NCBI RefSeq assembly: GCF_005473905.2
Contig: NZ_CP061336.1
Location: forward strand, 3,340,501-3,404,500
Reading direction: 5' to 3'
Length of the DNA stretch: 64,000 nt
Source of the DNA: Ruminiclostridium herbifermentans
Lineage (GTDB): Bacteria > Bacillota > Clostridia > Acetivibrionales > DSM-1351
Positions 18,099-27,153 of the stretch are shown one piece after another (positions within the stretch are counted from its first letter, which is position 1; the number at the start of each line of letters is the position of its first letter). The notes beneath the pieces are model-generated. The model saw nothing but the letters and a program-made list of their open reading frames with translations, did no database searches and had not been told where the DNA came from. Made by a program: the position numbers and the translations under genes.

Positions 18099-19139
18099 TC
18101 AGTATTCTTTTAAAGATGTAATAAACACCTTATTTTCTTCTTTTGAAACCAGTGCACCCTCTAAAATTTCAATGAATTCTCCTCTATATGAAGCCTTTAG
18201 ACCACTTATAACATTAATTATTTTATTTTCTTCAATATCATTTGTATATATATTTCCATTACCCGATATAATAATATCCTCTACAGCTGTAGCAGCTTTT
18301 AAATCAACCTTCGTCCAATTATCAGTTACCTTATCATCATTAATTTTTTGATGATAAATTTGAGTAACCTTTCCTAGTGAATCAAGTATTCCGATATACA
18401 AAGAATCATTTAAATCAATACCCAAAACCTTTATCTTGTCAGCATCAATAGGTATTTTGTTTTTTACCTTTTTATTACCATCATAAATATATACTGATTT
18501 TTCTTCATTTTGATATACAAGTTTATTAACAAATGAGCACTCTTTTATTATAGCATCTGCTCCCAAATTCATTACATGAGCATATTGGCTCATTACATTA
18601 AAACTAACAATCTTTGACTTTGTATCAGATGTCTTTATTTTAGCATAAACTACATTTGTATATTGGGATAGTTCAATATCCATTATCTGGCTCTTGGCAG
18701 TTAATCCATCAATTTGAGGATATTGTCGTAAAGTTTCCGAATCAGGCTCGTAGGTGGATATTTCAACTATGCCTTTTTGACCATTCTTTGTATCTGATGA
18801 AAATATTACCATATTTCTATCAGGAAGCCATTTAAAATAGGTTATTTTATCATTATCCTTACCTGCAACCTCCCTATCATCTTCTTTATCCACATTGACA
18901 ATATGAAGTACACCGTCCAATATATACGCGCCATATTCAGCATTATAAGACATACTGATACTTTTAGCATTATCAGGAACCTTAAAATCTCCCGTAAATA
19001 CAGATTTACTTTTATTGGCTTCTGTTATACTTACAGTTATATCTGAATTTAAAAAAACATTATTAATATATAATAACACACAAAATTGAAATATAACCGC
19101 TAACAGAATCCATCTATACCACTTAACTAAAGTTTTCAC
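18099..19139 (-). CDS. Membrane-anchored beta-propeller-like protein
   Basis: 346 residues, starting at GTG with GGAG 7 nt upstream. One N-terminal membrane segment (WILLAVIFQFCVLLYINNVFL) anchors an extracytoplasmic domain. That domain shows repeated short blade-like strands (YGAYILDGVLHIVNV, ITYFKWLPDRNMVIFSSD, VSFNVMSQYAHVM), as in TolB/WD-type propellers. I do not recognise a named family. It starts 13 nt after the phosphodiester glycosidase gene, so the pair is likely one operon acting at the cell surface. Confidence 0.6.
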   Translation of the reverse strand: MKTLVKWYRWILLAVIFQFCVLLYINNVFLNSDITVSITEANKSKSVFTGDFKVPDNAKSISMSYNAEYGAYILDGVLHIVNVDKEDDREVAGKDNDKITYFKWLPDRNMVIFSSDTKNGQKGIVEISTYEPDSETLRQYPQIDGLTAKSQIMDIELSQYTNVVYAKIKTSDTKSKIVSFNVMSQYAHVMNLGADAIIKECSFVNKLVYQNEEKSVYIYDGNKKVKNKIPIDADKIKVLGIDLNDSLYIGILDSLGKVTQIYHQKINDDKVTDNWTKVDLKAATAVEDIIISGNGNIYTNDIEENKIINVISGLKASYRGEFIEILEGALVSKEENKVFITSLKEY

Positions 19140-19152
19140 ACAATTTCTCCTT

Positions 19153-20184
19153 CTATGGCATTACCATAAATACTGATGGTACTGATCGTTCACCTAAAGC
19201 ATCAGAAGGCGTATTTATTACTTTGCCATCGTAATACATGGTTGTTGATGAACCACCATCTAAGTTTGCTGCATTTACAGCACCCTTTTCAAGCAATATG
19301 TCCTGAACCTCTTTTAATGTCGCTCCATATGATTTAAGACTTCTTCCGTCAATTACTAAAAACAAGACAGAGCCATCTGCTCTTTGACCAATTGCAGTTC
19401 TAGGAGATATTCCCCAGCCTCCATCCCCGCTTTTTATAGTTGGTTTTCCATTAACAATCAATGGAGGACCGAAGCTTATTGCTTCTTTAACATTATATTT
19501 TTTCAAATCATTTTGTGAATGTTTTCCTACAATAAGCATTCCATCCTCAGTAAATGCAATTGTATCCCTCTTTGTGGTTTTGTCCTTTGACTCTCCGCTT
19601 ATATATTTACCTTCACTTATTATATATCCTAATGGAGCACCACCTGTTCCTGCCCACTTAGTATCAATAAAACCACCACCGTTGATAGCTGCTATAGCTC
19701 CGTATCTTTTAGCGATGCTGCTAGTGGTCTGCCCAGCTCTAGGTATTTGATTTGAGTATCCCACTTTAATTCTTGTAGGATCCTCTATAACTAAAAGTTT
19801 ACCGTTAAAATTACTGCTCTCTATATCAAAAAGTTCTGTTTTATTGGTATGATGTATTCCAAAATTAAGCGGCTTTATATCTTCAGTATTAACATTTGAA
19901 ATAGCATAACCATCACCCAATATATTTGCAATTGCTTTATCTGAAAGAAATGTTCTCGCTACTTCCTTGAGCGTATATGAATTCCATAAAACTCCTGTAA
20001 CAGAGCATTTTACATTCTCAAAAGGCCCATAAAATATAAGCAAAGGTGTTGTCAACGACAAAAATATAAACTCAAATATAAAAAATTCCAATAAACTCTT
20101 AAGCTTACTTTTCTTTTTTTTACCTTTAACTTTTTTTTTGCTATCACCAAGCTCCTTTTTATCTACCAAAGCATTATTACTCAT
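19153..20184 (-). CDS. Phosphodiester glycosidase (NAGPA-domain) protein
   Basis: Membrane-anchored hydrolase of the phosphodiester glycosidase family (the domain of the uncovering enzyme NAGPA, also in Bacillus YngK/YjcM-type exopolysaccharide proteins). After a Lys-rich cytoplasmic start (KKKVKGKKKKSK) and one membrane segment (LLEFFIFEFIFLSLTTPLLIFYG), the domain shows AAINGGGF, ISPRTAIGQRADGSVLFLVIDGR and AANLDGGSSTTMYYDG, the family's conserved core. The ATG at 20182-20184 follows GGGGG; an upstream in-frame ATG lacks a site. It probably trims sugar-1-phosphate or teichoic-type polymers outside the cell; the real substrate is unknown. Confidence 0.85.
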   Translation of the reverse strand: MSNNALVDKKELGDSKKKVKGKKKKSKLKSLLEFFIFEFIFLSLTTPLLIFYGPFENVKCSVTGVLWNSYTLKEVARTFLSDKAIANILGDGYAISNVNTEDIKPLNFGIHHTNKTELFDIESSNFNGKLLVIEDPTRIKVGYSNQIPRAGQTTSSIAKRYGAIAAINGGGFIDTKWAGTGGAPLGYIISEGKYISGESKDKTTKRDTIAFTEDGMLIVGKHSQNDLKKYNVKEAISFGPPLIVNGKPTIKSGDGGWGISPRTAIGQRADGSVLFLVIDGRSLKSYGATLKEVQDILLEKGAVNAANLDGGSSTTMYYDGKVINTPSDALGERSVPSVFMVMP

Positions 20185-20359
20185 TAATCCCCCTGAAGTA
20201 CACAAAACCCAATGATTCTAAATATTAAATGTTCAACTATCCCAGTTGAATATTTTAGTTGTGTGCTTATCAAATGAAAAAAGATTCAGTGTCATTCAAG
20301 TAAAACGCTGAGAATGACCAATTCTTTTTTACAATATCTTATATATCACAATATCCTAT

Positions 20360-20389
20360 AATCAAAATTCATTTAATCAAAATTCATTT
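20360..20389. repeat. 15-bp tandem duplication
   Basis: AATCAAAATTCATTT occurs twice head to tail without mismatch. Confidence 0.85.
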
Positions 20390-20663
20390 TTGTAACAATT
20401 ACAATTTTTTTAAGTTCACCGTTATTGCAGTAAAATCAGCAATAAACCAAATACTAATTCTATAACACCATTAAACTTTTTCATCCCGGATACTGATTAT
20501 TTAATTTAAATAAAAAAGCAAATAAAAAGTATACACGTTTTTTTGTGTATACCTTCAAAAATGATGGTAATTATATTATATTCTGCAAATGCTCTTTTTT
20601 CAATATTTATAAAGTTAGAGAAATTATATGAATTGAAAATTTGAACTGTTAATATAAGCCATT

Positions 20664-20703
20664 ACACTAATTAATTTTTGAACACACTAATTAATTTTTG
20701 AAC
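20664..20703. repeat. 20-bp tandem duplication
   Basis: ACACTAATTAATTTTTGAAC occurs twice head to tail without mismatch, in non-coding sequence. Confidence 0.85.
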
Positions 20704-21009
20704 TGAGTTTAGTAAATTATTTACTGTTACACTAATGCGTACGCGAAAGCAGCTTAGATAACTGGGGTTCTAGATTAAAAATATTTATTTGAACATTTTG
20801 AACATATAGTTAAATAATAGTTTATTTATTACAACGTAGCTATGAAATCATGAATACTGAATGCTGACAGCAGTATAATTAACTATAATTAAAAAAATAT
20901 CTTGTGTAGCCCATTTAGATGAGTTTGTACAGAAGTATCAGTAAGCCAATACTATAATTTTACCATTAAAGCTTATACATTAAAGCTTATAAAGTAATTA
21001 TCACAACCA

Positions 21010-21411
21010 TTAAGTTATCTTTAATCTATCAAATGTGGCATGTACTCTCTCAAATAATATACCCGCGACAAACCAAGCCGGTGCATAATCTAACCTAACA
21101 AGTCCTTCAACAGCAAATTTGCCAAAGTACTGCCAGGGATAGACATTAAGCATTCCAAGCAATATCTTTCCTGTAGAGTATTCTATACCCCAAATTATTA
21201 CAACCCAAATAATACCTCTCAAGACTACATTCCAATCGTGGATTATGTCATGCAGGGGTTCTAAGAATACAGCACATCCATATATAAATAACATCCAGAG
21301 GCTGGTATATGCTTCTAAAGCCATATCACCATTCATTAGTGAATATAGGCCAGTCCAAACTATCTCCATGCTCCAGCCAATAATACCATATAAAAAGAAT
21401 CGTTTAATCAT
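21010..21411 (-). CDS. Small membrane protein, putative ABC-transporter type IV (CmpB-like)
   Basis: 133 residues with about four membrane segments. The sequence (FFLYGIIGWSMEIVWTG, SLWMLFIYGCAVFLEPL, GIIWVVIIWGIEYSTGKIL, YAPAWFVAGILFERVH) fits the Pfam family called putative ABC-transporter type IV, common in clostridia. No ATPase partner is adjacent, so the transporter label is nominal. It is monocistronic and convergent with nothing. Function unknown. Confidence 0.7.
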   Translation of the reverse strand: MIKRFFLYGIIGWSMEIVWTGLYSLMNGDMALEAYTSLWMLFIYGCAVFLEPLHDIIHDWNVVLRGIIWVVIIWGIEYSTGKILLGMLNVYPWQYFGKFAVEGLVRLDYAPAWFVAGILFERVHATFDRLKIT

Positions 21412-21610
21412 AGTATTATTATTTATATATCAAAATATCATTTTTTATTTATAAAGTTTATAAATTTATTTCAGTATTTTTTTCCATAAATGTCATATAA
21501 TATTAACTGCACATCTACTTAAAATTAAATTCGTTGTAAATACTACCAATAATTGCTCTTTTGTGTTATTATAACAAGTAAATCGTATATTTTATTTGAC
21601 ATGTATACTT

Positions 21611-21783
21611 TGTTATAATGCCTAGATTCAAAATGAGATTTTTCTATTACAGAGAGTGCAGAGAAATTTCATTACATTCACCGGCATTAAAGCGAAGCTG
21701 GATATATTCTCACCGCTTCAAAATCAAAGGAACAACCGCCGCTTTTAATAGCGGGAGACATTTTGCTTCGTTATAATGCTTTA
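21611..21783. repeat. Dispersed intergenic repeat, copy B
   Basis: Runs from GTTATAATGCCTAGATTCAAA to a terminal GCTTCGTTATAATGC, with the shared inner block ATTCTCACCGCTTCAAAATC and the CCGCTTTTAATAGCGGG hairpin in the 3' half. Both ends carry TTATAATGC, as in the tandem copies near 34 kb. It lies directly upstream of the glucan phosphorylase gene, so any promoter within it could drive that gene. Confidence 0.65.
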
Positions 21784-21815
21784 TTAAAAATCAAATGAAA
21801 GATAGGAGAATGCAT

Positions 21816-24377
21816 ATGTATTTAGTCGGTAAAATTAATGTAATTTCAGCATTGCCAGAAGAATTTAAAAGACTTAATGATATTGCTTATAATTTATGGT
21901 GGTCATGGAATCCTGAAGCCATTGACCTCTATAGAGAAATCGATTTAGACTTGTGGAAAAAACTGAACAGAAATCCAGTACGTTTCTTACAGGAAGTAAG
22001 TCAAAAAAAGCTCCAATCAAAACTTAATGATGCAGATTTTATGAAAAGGCTAGAAAATGTAGTAAATACATTTGACAATTACATGTCTGAAAAAAACACA
22101 TGGTTTAATAAAACATATCCTCAAAATACAGATAAGATGATTGCATATTTTTCTGCTGAATATGGATTAAATGAAGTATTGCCTATTTATTCAGGAGGTC
22201 TAGGTGTACTTTCAGGAGATCATTGTAAAGCCGCAAGCGATCTTGGTCTTCCATTCACAGCAATAGGTCTGTTCTATAAGCAGGGCTACTTCAGTCAGAG
22301 AATAAATTCAGATGGCTGGCAGCAAACTTGTTTTAATGACCTAAATGTATCACAATTGCCAATTCTACCAGCATTAAATCAAAATGGTGAGCAAGTGCAA
22401 ATTAGTATTACCTTTGCTGGCAGAACAGTGTATGCACAAGTATGGAAGGTTCAGATAGGCAGAATTAATTTATACCTTATGGATACAGATGTTCCACAAA
22501 ACTCTAATAACGATAGATCTCTTACAGCAAGATTATATGGCGGTGATCAAGAAACAAGAATTCAACAGGAAATCTTCCTTGGGATTGGTGGTATAAGGGT
22601 ATTAGACGCATTGGGCATTAATGCAACAGTATATCATATGAACGAAGGTCACTCCGCATTTATGGGATTAGAACTTATTAGAAAGCTTGTTAATGAAAAA
22701 CACATAAGCTTCAGTGAAGCTAAAAAAATTGTTGAGAATTCATCAATATTTACTACTCATACTCCTGTTCCAGCTGGTAATGATGTATTCCCTCTTTATA
22801 TGATGGATAAATACTTCGGAGATTTCTGGGGACAATTAGGGTTAAGCAGATATGATTTCTTGGAACTTGGACTTAAAAAGTCAGAAGATCAAAACTTCAA
22901 TATGACTGTTCTTGCACTAACCCTAGCAGGTAGAAAAAATGGAGTAAGTGAGCTTCATGGAGCTGTTTCAAGAGATATATTTAGCGATGTATGGCCTGGA
23001 GTACCAAAAAATGATATTCCAATTACACATGTAACTAATGGTATTCACACATTAACATGGATTTCACCTAAAATAAAAGCACTTTATGACAAATATCTTG
23101 GTAGTGACTGGACATCTAAAATATACGAAAGTTCTACTTTTGAAGGTATCGATAATATTCCGGACGAAGAATTATGGGAAATTCATAAAGAATTAAAATT
23201 AAAGCTAATTAACTTTGTAAGGGCAAAACTTAAGCAACAAAAGCTAGCAAATGGTGAATCTATGGAAGCTGTAAGACAAGTAGATAATTTCCTTGATCCA
23301 AATGCACTTACTATTGGTTTTGCTAGAAGATTCGCCACATATAAACGTGCAAATCTGATTTTCAGAAATTTAGCCAGAATTCAAAAGATTCTTAACAACC
23401 CAGAAAAACCAATGCAAATTATCTTTGCTGGTAAGGCACATCCTGCTGATGGCCCTGCACATGATGTTATTAAAAACATTAATGATATTGCAAAGCAAGA
23501 AGGTTTTTACGGAAAAGTTATTTTGCTTGAAAACTATAATATGACTGTTGCAAGAAATTTAGTTCAAGGCGTTGATGTATGGATGAACAATCCAAGAAGA
23601 CCTCTTGAAGCCAGCGGAACTAGTGGTCAAAAAGTTTGTATAAATGGTATTATAAACTTTAGTATTTTAGACGGCTGGTGGTGTGAAGGTTATGACGGAG
23701 AAAACGGTTGGGTTATAGGTGATGAGACAGAATTTGACAACGAGTATTCTCAAGATAATATTGACAGCGAATCAATCTATGACACTTTAGAAAGCAAGAT
23801 AGTACCTTTATTCTACAATGTTAATGAAAAAGGTATTCCAACAGAATGGGTTCGCATGATGAAAAACTCCATCAAATCTCTAACTTGGAACTATAGTACT
23901 GATAGAATGGTAAAGGAATATACAGAAAGAATGTATCTTCCTGCAATAAATGGCACCGAAATGGTATGTGCTGATAACTATAGCCTTGCTAAACAGCTTT
24001 CAGCCTTTGAACAGCATATGAAAGCTAATTGGCATCAGGTTCAGTTATTCTCTGAAAAGTTCATGAACAACCTAAAAGATTATAAATCTGACTCTGGACA
24101 TGAAATACACCTGACTGCTTATGCAAAGCTTGGAATTATAGATCCATCAGATGTTATGGTTGAGGTATATTATGGTTCTTTATGCAACGGTATGATAATT
24201 AATGCTCAATCCATAGAAATGAAGTTAGATGGTAAAACTGAGGATGGTTCCTATAAGTACTCCTTAGATCTAAAAATAGAAGATGGCGGCGAATATGCTT
24301 ATACCTTCAGAGCTACACCAAAGAATCCAAACCTTATTAATAGATTTGACACAGGCTTAATTCGTTGGGTTGAATAA
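21816..24377 (+). CDS. glgP: Alpha-glucan phosphorylase
   Basis: Glycosyltransferase family 35 enzyme (853 residues) that phosphorolyses alpha-1,4-glucans to glucose-1-phosphate with PLP as cofactor. It is of the TIGR02094 type: an N-terminal DUF3417 segment (LNDIAYNLWWSWNPEA), then AYFSAEYGLNEVLPIYSGGLGVLSGDH, the NEGHSAF region, and the late PLP-site region EASGTSGQKVCINGIINFSILDGWW. Cytosolic, for glycogen or cellodextrin-derived storage glucan use. The ATG at 21816 is 7 nt after GGAG and preferred over in-frame ATGs at 21795 and 21810. Single gene, with a strong terminator. Confidence 0.93.
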   Translation: MYLVGKINVISALPEEFKRLNDIAYNLWWSWNPEAIDLYREIDLDLWKKLNRNPVRFLQEVSQKKLQSKLNDADFMKRLENVVNTFDNYMSEKNTWFNKTYPQNTDKMIAYFSAEYGLNEVLPIYSGGLGVLSGDHCKAASDLGLPFTAIGLFYKQGYFSQRINSDGWQQTCFNDLNVSQLPILPALNQNGEQVQISITFAGRTVYAQVWKVQIGRINLYLMDTDVPQNSNNDRSLTARLYGGDQETRIQQEIFLGIGGIRVLDALGINATVYHMNEGHSAFMGLELIRKLVNEKHISFSEAKKIVENSSIFTTHTPVPAGNDVFPLYMMDKYFGDFWGQLGLSRYDFLELGLKKSEDQNFNMTVLALTLAGRKNGVSELHGAVSRDIFSDVWPGVPKNDIPITHVTNGIHTLTWISPKIKALYDKYLGSDWTSKIYESSTFEGIDNIPDEELWEIHKELKLKLINFVRAKLKQQKLANGESMEAVRQVDNFLDPNALTIGFARRFATYKRANLIFRNLARIQKILNNPEKPMQIIFAGKAHPADGPAHDVIKNINDIAKQEGFYGKVILLENYNMTVARNLVQGVDVWMNNPRRPLEASGTSGQKVCINGIINFSILDGWWCEGYDGENGWVIGDETEFDNEYSQDNIDSESIYDTLESKIVPLFYNVNEKGIPTEWVRMMKNSIKSLTWNYSTDRMVKEYTERMYLPAINGTEMVCADNYSLAKQLSAFEQHMKANWHQVQLFSEKFMNNLKDYKSDSGHEIHLTAYAKLGIIDPSDVMVEVYYGSLCNGMIINAQSIEMKLDGKTEDGSYKYSLDLKIEDGGEYAYTFRATPKNPNLINRFDTGLIRWVE

Positions 24378-24416
24378 TTTTATAGCTGTCAAATAAATAT
24401 TATTTAGTTAAAACAT

Positions 24417-24469
24417 AGCCACCTTTTCATCAAACAGTAAAGCTCTATTTGGTGAAGAGGTGGCTTTTT
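24417..24469 (+). terminator. Terminator of glgP
   Basis: AGCCACCTTTTCATCAAA pairs with TTTGGTGAAGAGGTGGCT across a 13-nt loop and is followed by TTTTT. Confidence 0.92.
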
Positions 24470-24504
24470 GAGTTTATAGTAGTTCTTACGTATTTAATCT
24501 CATA

Positions 24505-24591
24505 ATGGGGCTTGGAATTTTAGGGGTCATTGTTATTGTAGTTATATTAGTCTCAAAATATTTCTATTTGCTTATTTTTATTTGTATTTAA
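24505..24591 (+). CDS. Possible 28-residue hydrophobic peptide
   Basis: ATG frame of 28 codons: MGLGILGVIVIVVILVSK followed by YFYLLIFICI, i.e. one strong membrane segment. No ribosome binding site is visible. It could be a remnant of a membrane protein gene or chance in T-rich DNA. Confidence 0.15.
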   Translation: MGLGILGVIVIVVILVSKYFYLLIFICI

Positions 24592-24653
24592 AATGAATAA
24601 TCAAATTATAAATAGTTCAAAAGCAACATTAGTGTAAAGTTCGCAAATAAGTG

Positions 24654-26126
24654 CTATTTCAATACTGGAATATCCCAATCAACCCACATATTTTTGTCAA
24701 ATGTAATTCCACCATCTTGCTTCATGTAATTTGTATTAACAGAGTTGTCTCCTAATAAGAATTTCTTAATAAATGCTTCTACTTCAGGGAATTGAGAAGA
24801 TGGAAGTACACAATGGTCAGGATGTCCCACTGAAGAATAACCCATATTGCTTGGTACTCCAAGTGCTTCATATATCATATTTGTTGTTTTTCCTGTTGCA
24901 AAACAGCTAACATTTCCTAACCATTCCATTGATGTATTTTCTATTATCAATAAACCACGTGGTGCACAAAGTCCTGCAACCAAATGCTGGTCAACTGGCA
25001 GCTTGTTTACTGCATTTCCGAATTGTGCAAATGCACTTCCCTGCCATGGATTTTCTGTTACAATTTGTGCAGCAGTCTGTACATTTTGTCCTCTTGATTT
25101 TTGCCAGTCAGATACTCTCCAGCTAGCAGCTCCACCAGAGCCTGATTCTTGAGGTATAGTTAACTGAATTCTCTCATTAAACGCACCACATGCAAGAGCA
25201 CCCTTTCCGTAACGTGATCCACCTGTTACACCAAGCTTAGCTGCATTAATTCTAGCTTCAGGAGTTGTTTCTAATGCATCTATCAAGCGGTCAACACCCC
25301 AAGCCCAAGCCATCAGTGAACCTGCAGAATGATTTTTGCCATACAAGTCATAGAACTTACCAGTTCCTCTTGAGTTAGCACCTGACTGTGCACCTAACTC
25401 ATCACAAGGGAAGGTAATCAACGCTACACCCATATTCAATATATTTGATGAATTAAGAGTATTCATACCAATACCTATCATTGCAGGATAAGGCGCAGTT
25501 CCTTTTGATGGATACTGTATTGAACAAGTAAATGATATTGTTTTACCATTATCAGTAACAGTTACAGTTATTTTATTGTTACTAAATGAACCTTTTACGC
25601 TATCTGGTGCCTCTGGTTTACTTCCATAAATAAATGCCTGAGCAAGAGCACTAATTTCCTTCTGACGAGCTTTCCATTGAGCCTTTGTAGTAACCTTATC
25701 ACCATTATAGAACTTGAAAGGGTCTGGAAGCTTAGGATTTGCTTGTAATTGTGAGAATGAAGGAATAACTATTGGATGAACATATTCATCCTCACCCTTA
25801 TCAGCTGGGAATTTGTCGATAATCTTTAATAAAAATTGCTTCATAATAGCAAAGTCAAGAGCATCTATTGAGCCGCTTGCATCAACATCACCAGCAGCTT
25901 TCTGTTCACTTGTAAATGTAGTGGTTCCAAGTAAATATTGTTTCATTAGTGCATTGTCTAGAGCATCTACTGCCCCATCACCATTTAGGTCTCCATAAAC
26001 AACTGCTGCCGCCTGTGTTCCACCAGGAACAGCAATAGCACTGGTTATAGAAAAAACGCAGGCTAAAATTGATAAACATAGTAAATACGAGATACTTCTT
26101 CTTAAACCTAAAGACTTAATGAACAT
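24654..26126 (-). CDS. Cellulosomal CE15 glucuronoyl esterase with N-terminal dockerin
   Basis: Exported, cellulosome-attached esterase that cleaves ester links between lignin and glucuronoxylan. Signal peptide about residues 1-40. Type I dockerin about 43-107 with two calcium-loop repeats (DLNGDGAVDALDNALMKQYL and DVDASGSIDALDFAIMKQFL); the 'ALD' recognition residues resemble R. cellulolyticum dockerins rather than C. thermocellum 'ST' types. Catalytic domain about 120-490: nucleophile Ser304 in VTGGSRYGKGA, Glu327 in PQESGSGG and His438 in GHPDHC. The nucleophile elbow reads G-G-S-R, where G-C-S-R is common in the family. The single gene implies a scaffoldin with cohesins elsewhere in the genome. 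Confidence 0.92.
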   Translation of the reverse strand: MFIKSLGLRRSISYLLCLSILACVFSITSAIAVPGGTQAAAVVYGDLNGDGAVDALDNALMKQYLLGTTTFTSEQKAAGDVDASGSIDALDFAIMKQFLLKIIDKFPADKGEDEYVHPIVIPSFSQLQANPKLPDPFKFYNGDKVTTKAQWKARQKEISALAQAFIYGSKPEAPDSVKGSFSNNKITVTVTDNGKTISFTCSIQYPSKGTAPYPAMIGIGMNTLNSSNILNMGVALITFPCDELGAQSGANSRGTGKFYDLYGKNHSAGSLMAWAWGVDRLIDALETTPEARINAAKLGVTGGSRYGKGALACGAFNERIQLTIPQESGSGGAASWRVSDWQKSRGQNVQTAAQIVTENPWQGSAFAQFGNAVNKLPVDQHLVAGLCAPRGLLIIENTSMEWLGNVSCFATGKTTNMIYEALGVPSNMGYSSVGHPDHCVLPSSQFPEVEAFIKKFLLGDNSVNTNYMKQDGGITFDKNMWVDWDIPVLK

Positions 26127-27038
26127 AGTATTTCCCCCTTAAAAATTTTAATTTATCTATTGTAAAGTACCAAAGTCAATTCGGCTGGAATCCCCTTAAT
26201 TTCAGCATTTAAAACCAAGCCCCTTAAGTCTTCAAAACAAACGCATTATGCATATGCTTAGAAGTCAAAGCTTTCAAATATAATTGACTTTAAAGTACCT
26301 TTACACCATACTTAGCAGTGCAATAGCAACACATTTTTGCATTACTTCCAATTTACTTTCTTTCTATATCTTTTAAATACACTTTAATAACTAAGCTTTC
26401 GAATAAAAATTCAAGCTATTCTTAAACTACCGATGTCTTACTGACAAATAAACTAACTTATTTAATAAAATTAGTTAGCCTTTCATTTGATAAGCTTAAG
26501 CACCTACAAATCAACTGTGAAAGTTGAGTCGTTAATTTATATATGAAAATTTTATTTATTGAAATTTTATATTTATTGAAAATCTTTATTACTTTATTGA
26601 AAAATACTTATCGAAAATTACTTTGTTGAAAATTTTAAGCTTAGAAATATATAAAAAACATAGGCTTTCACTAATGTTTTACGCTTTTGAAGAGTTAGCA
26701 TAGAATATAAAATCAATTAAATTATTTATACTCAATATGATATCTTTGCATTAAAATAAGCTATATAACTAGAAATAGCTAAATGATTGAATAAAAAATC
26801 TATTTATATGTTCAAATATGCTTTAAACTTATTTGTCAAGAACACAGTATTATTCAACAATTGAAGATATTTTTCCTTCTGTACATTTGTATATAATTTA
26901 CTTATTTACATATTATGTTTTACTTTTAAAACATCATTTTTCACTATTGCTTGAATAGTTTACATTTCAATAGTCTCTATATGCTTTCATCAGCTATTTT
27001 ATAGCAAAAAATGCTTTTACTAATAATGGAAGGTTGGT
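26127..27038. other. Gene-free AT-rich region upstream of the CE15 gene
   Basis: About 900 bases without a recognisable gene or RNA motif. Between about 26550 and 26640 the motif TTATTGAAAAT recurs in degenerate form five or six times, which may be simple-sequence drift. Confidence 0.4.
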
Positions 27039-27090
27039 AAAAAAAATTGTATGAATTAGTTGGTAGACACCAATACTACTTCATACAATT
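27039..27090 (-). terminator. Terminator of the activase operon
   Basis: On the minus strand AATTGTATGAA pairs with TTCATACAATT, followed by eight T. It lies about 65 nt after the last gene of the activase operon. Confidence 0.88.
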
Positions 27091-27153
27091 ATATACAACA
27101 AAACCATTGTAAGCTTCCTGCATAAATAGACTAAGCGATATTTGATTTGTATT

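Larger units (their letters stand above)
20185..21009. other. Gene-free region with tandem repeats and a hairpin
   Basis: No gene recognised in about 820 bases. A 7-bp hairpin (GTCATTC 20291-20297 / GAATGAC 20312-20318) is followed by TTCTTTTTT on the plus strand, like a terminator, although no plus-strand gene ends there. Two short tandem duplications follow (20360-20389 and 20664-20703). Confidence 0.5.

Noticed and set aside
21600-21623. TTGACA and TATAAT upstream of glgP as a promoter
   Set aside because: The hexamers are perfect or nearly so but only 12 nt apart, too close for a sigma-A promoter; the TATAAT belongs to the dispersed repeat.
26550-26640. CRISPR-like array from repeated TTATTGAAAAT
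   Set aside because: Copies are short, degenerate and irregularly spaced in AT-rich sequence; no spacers or cas genes.
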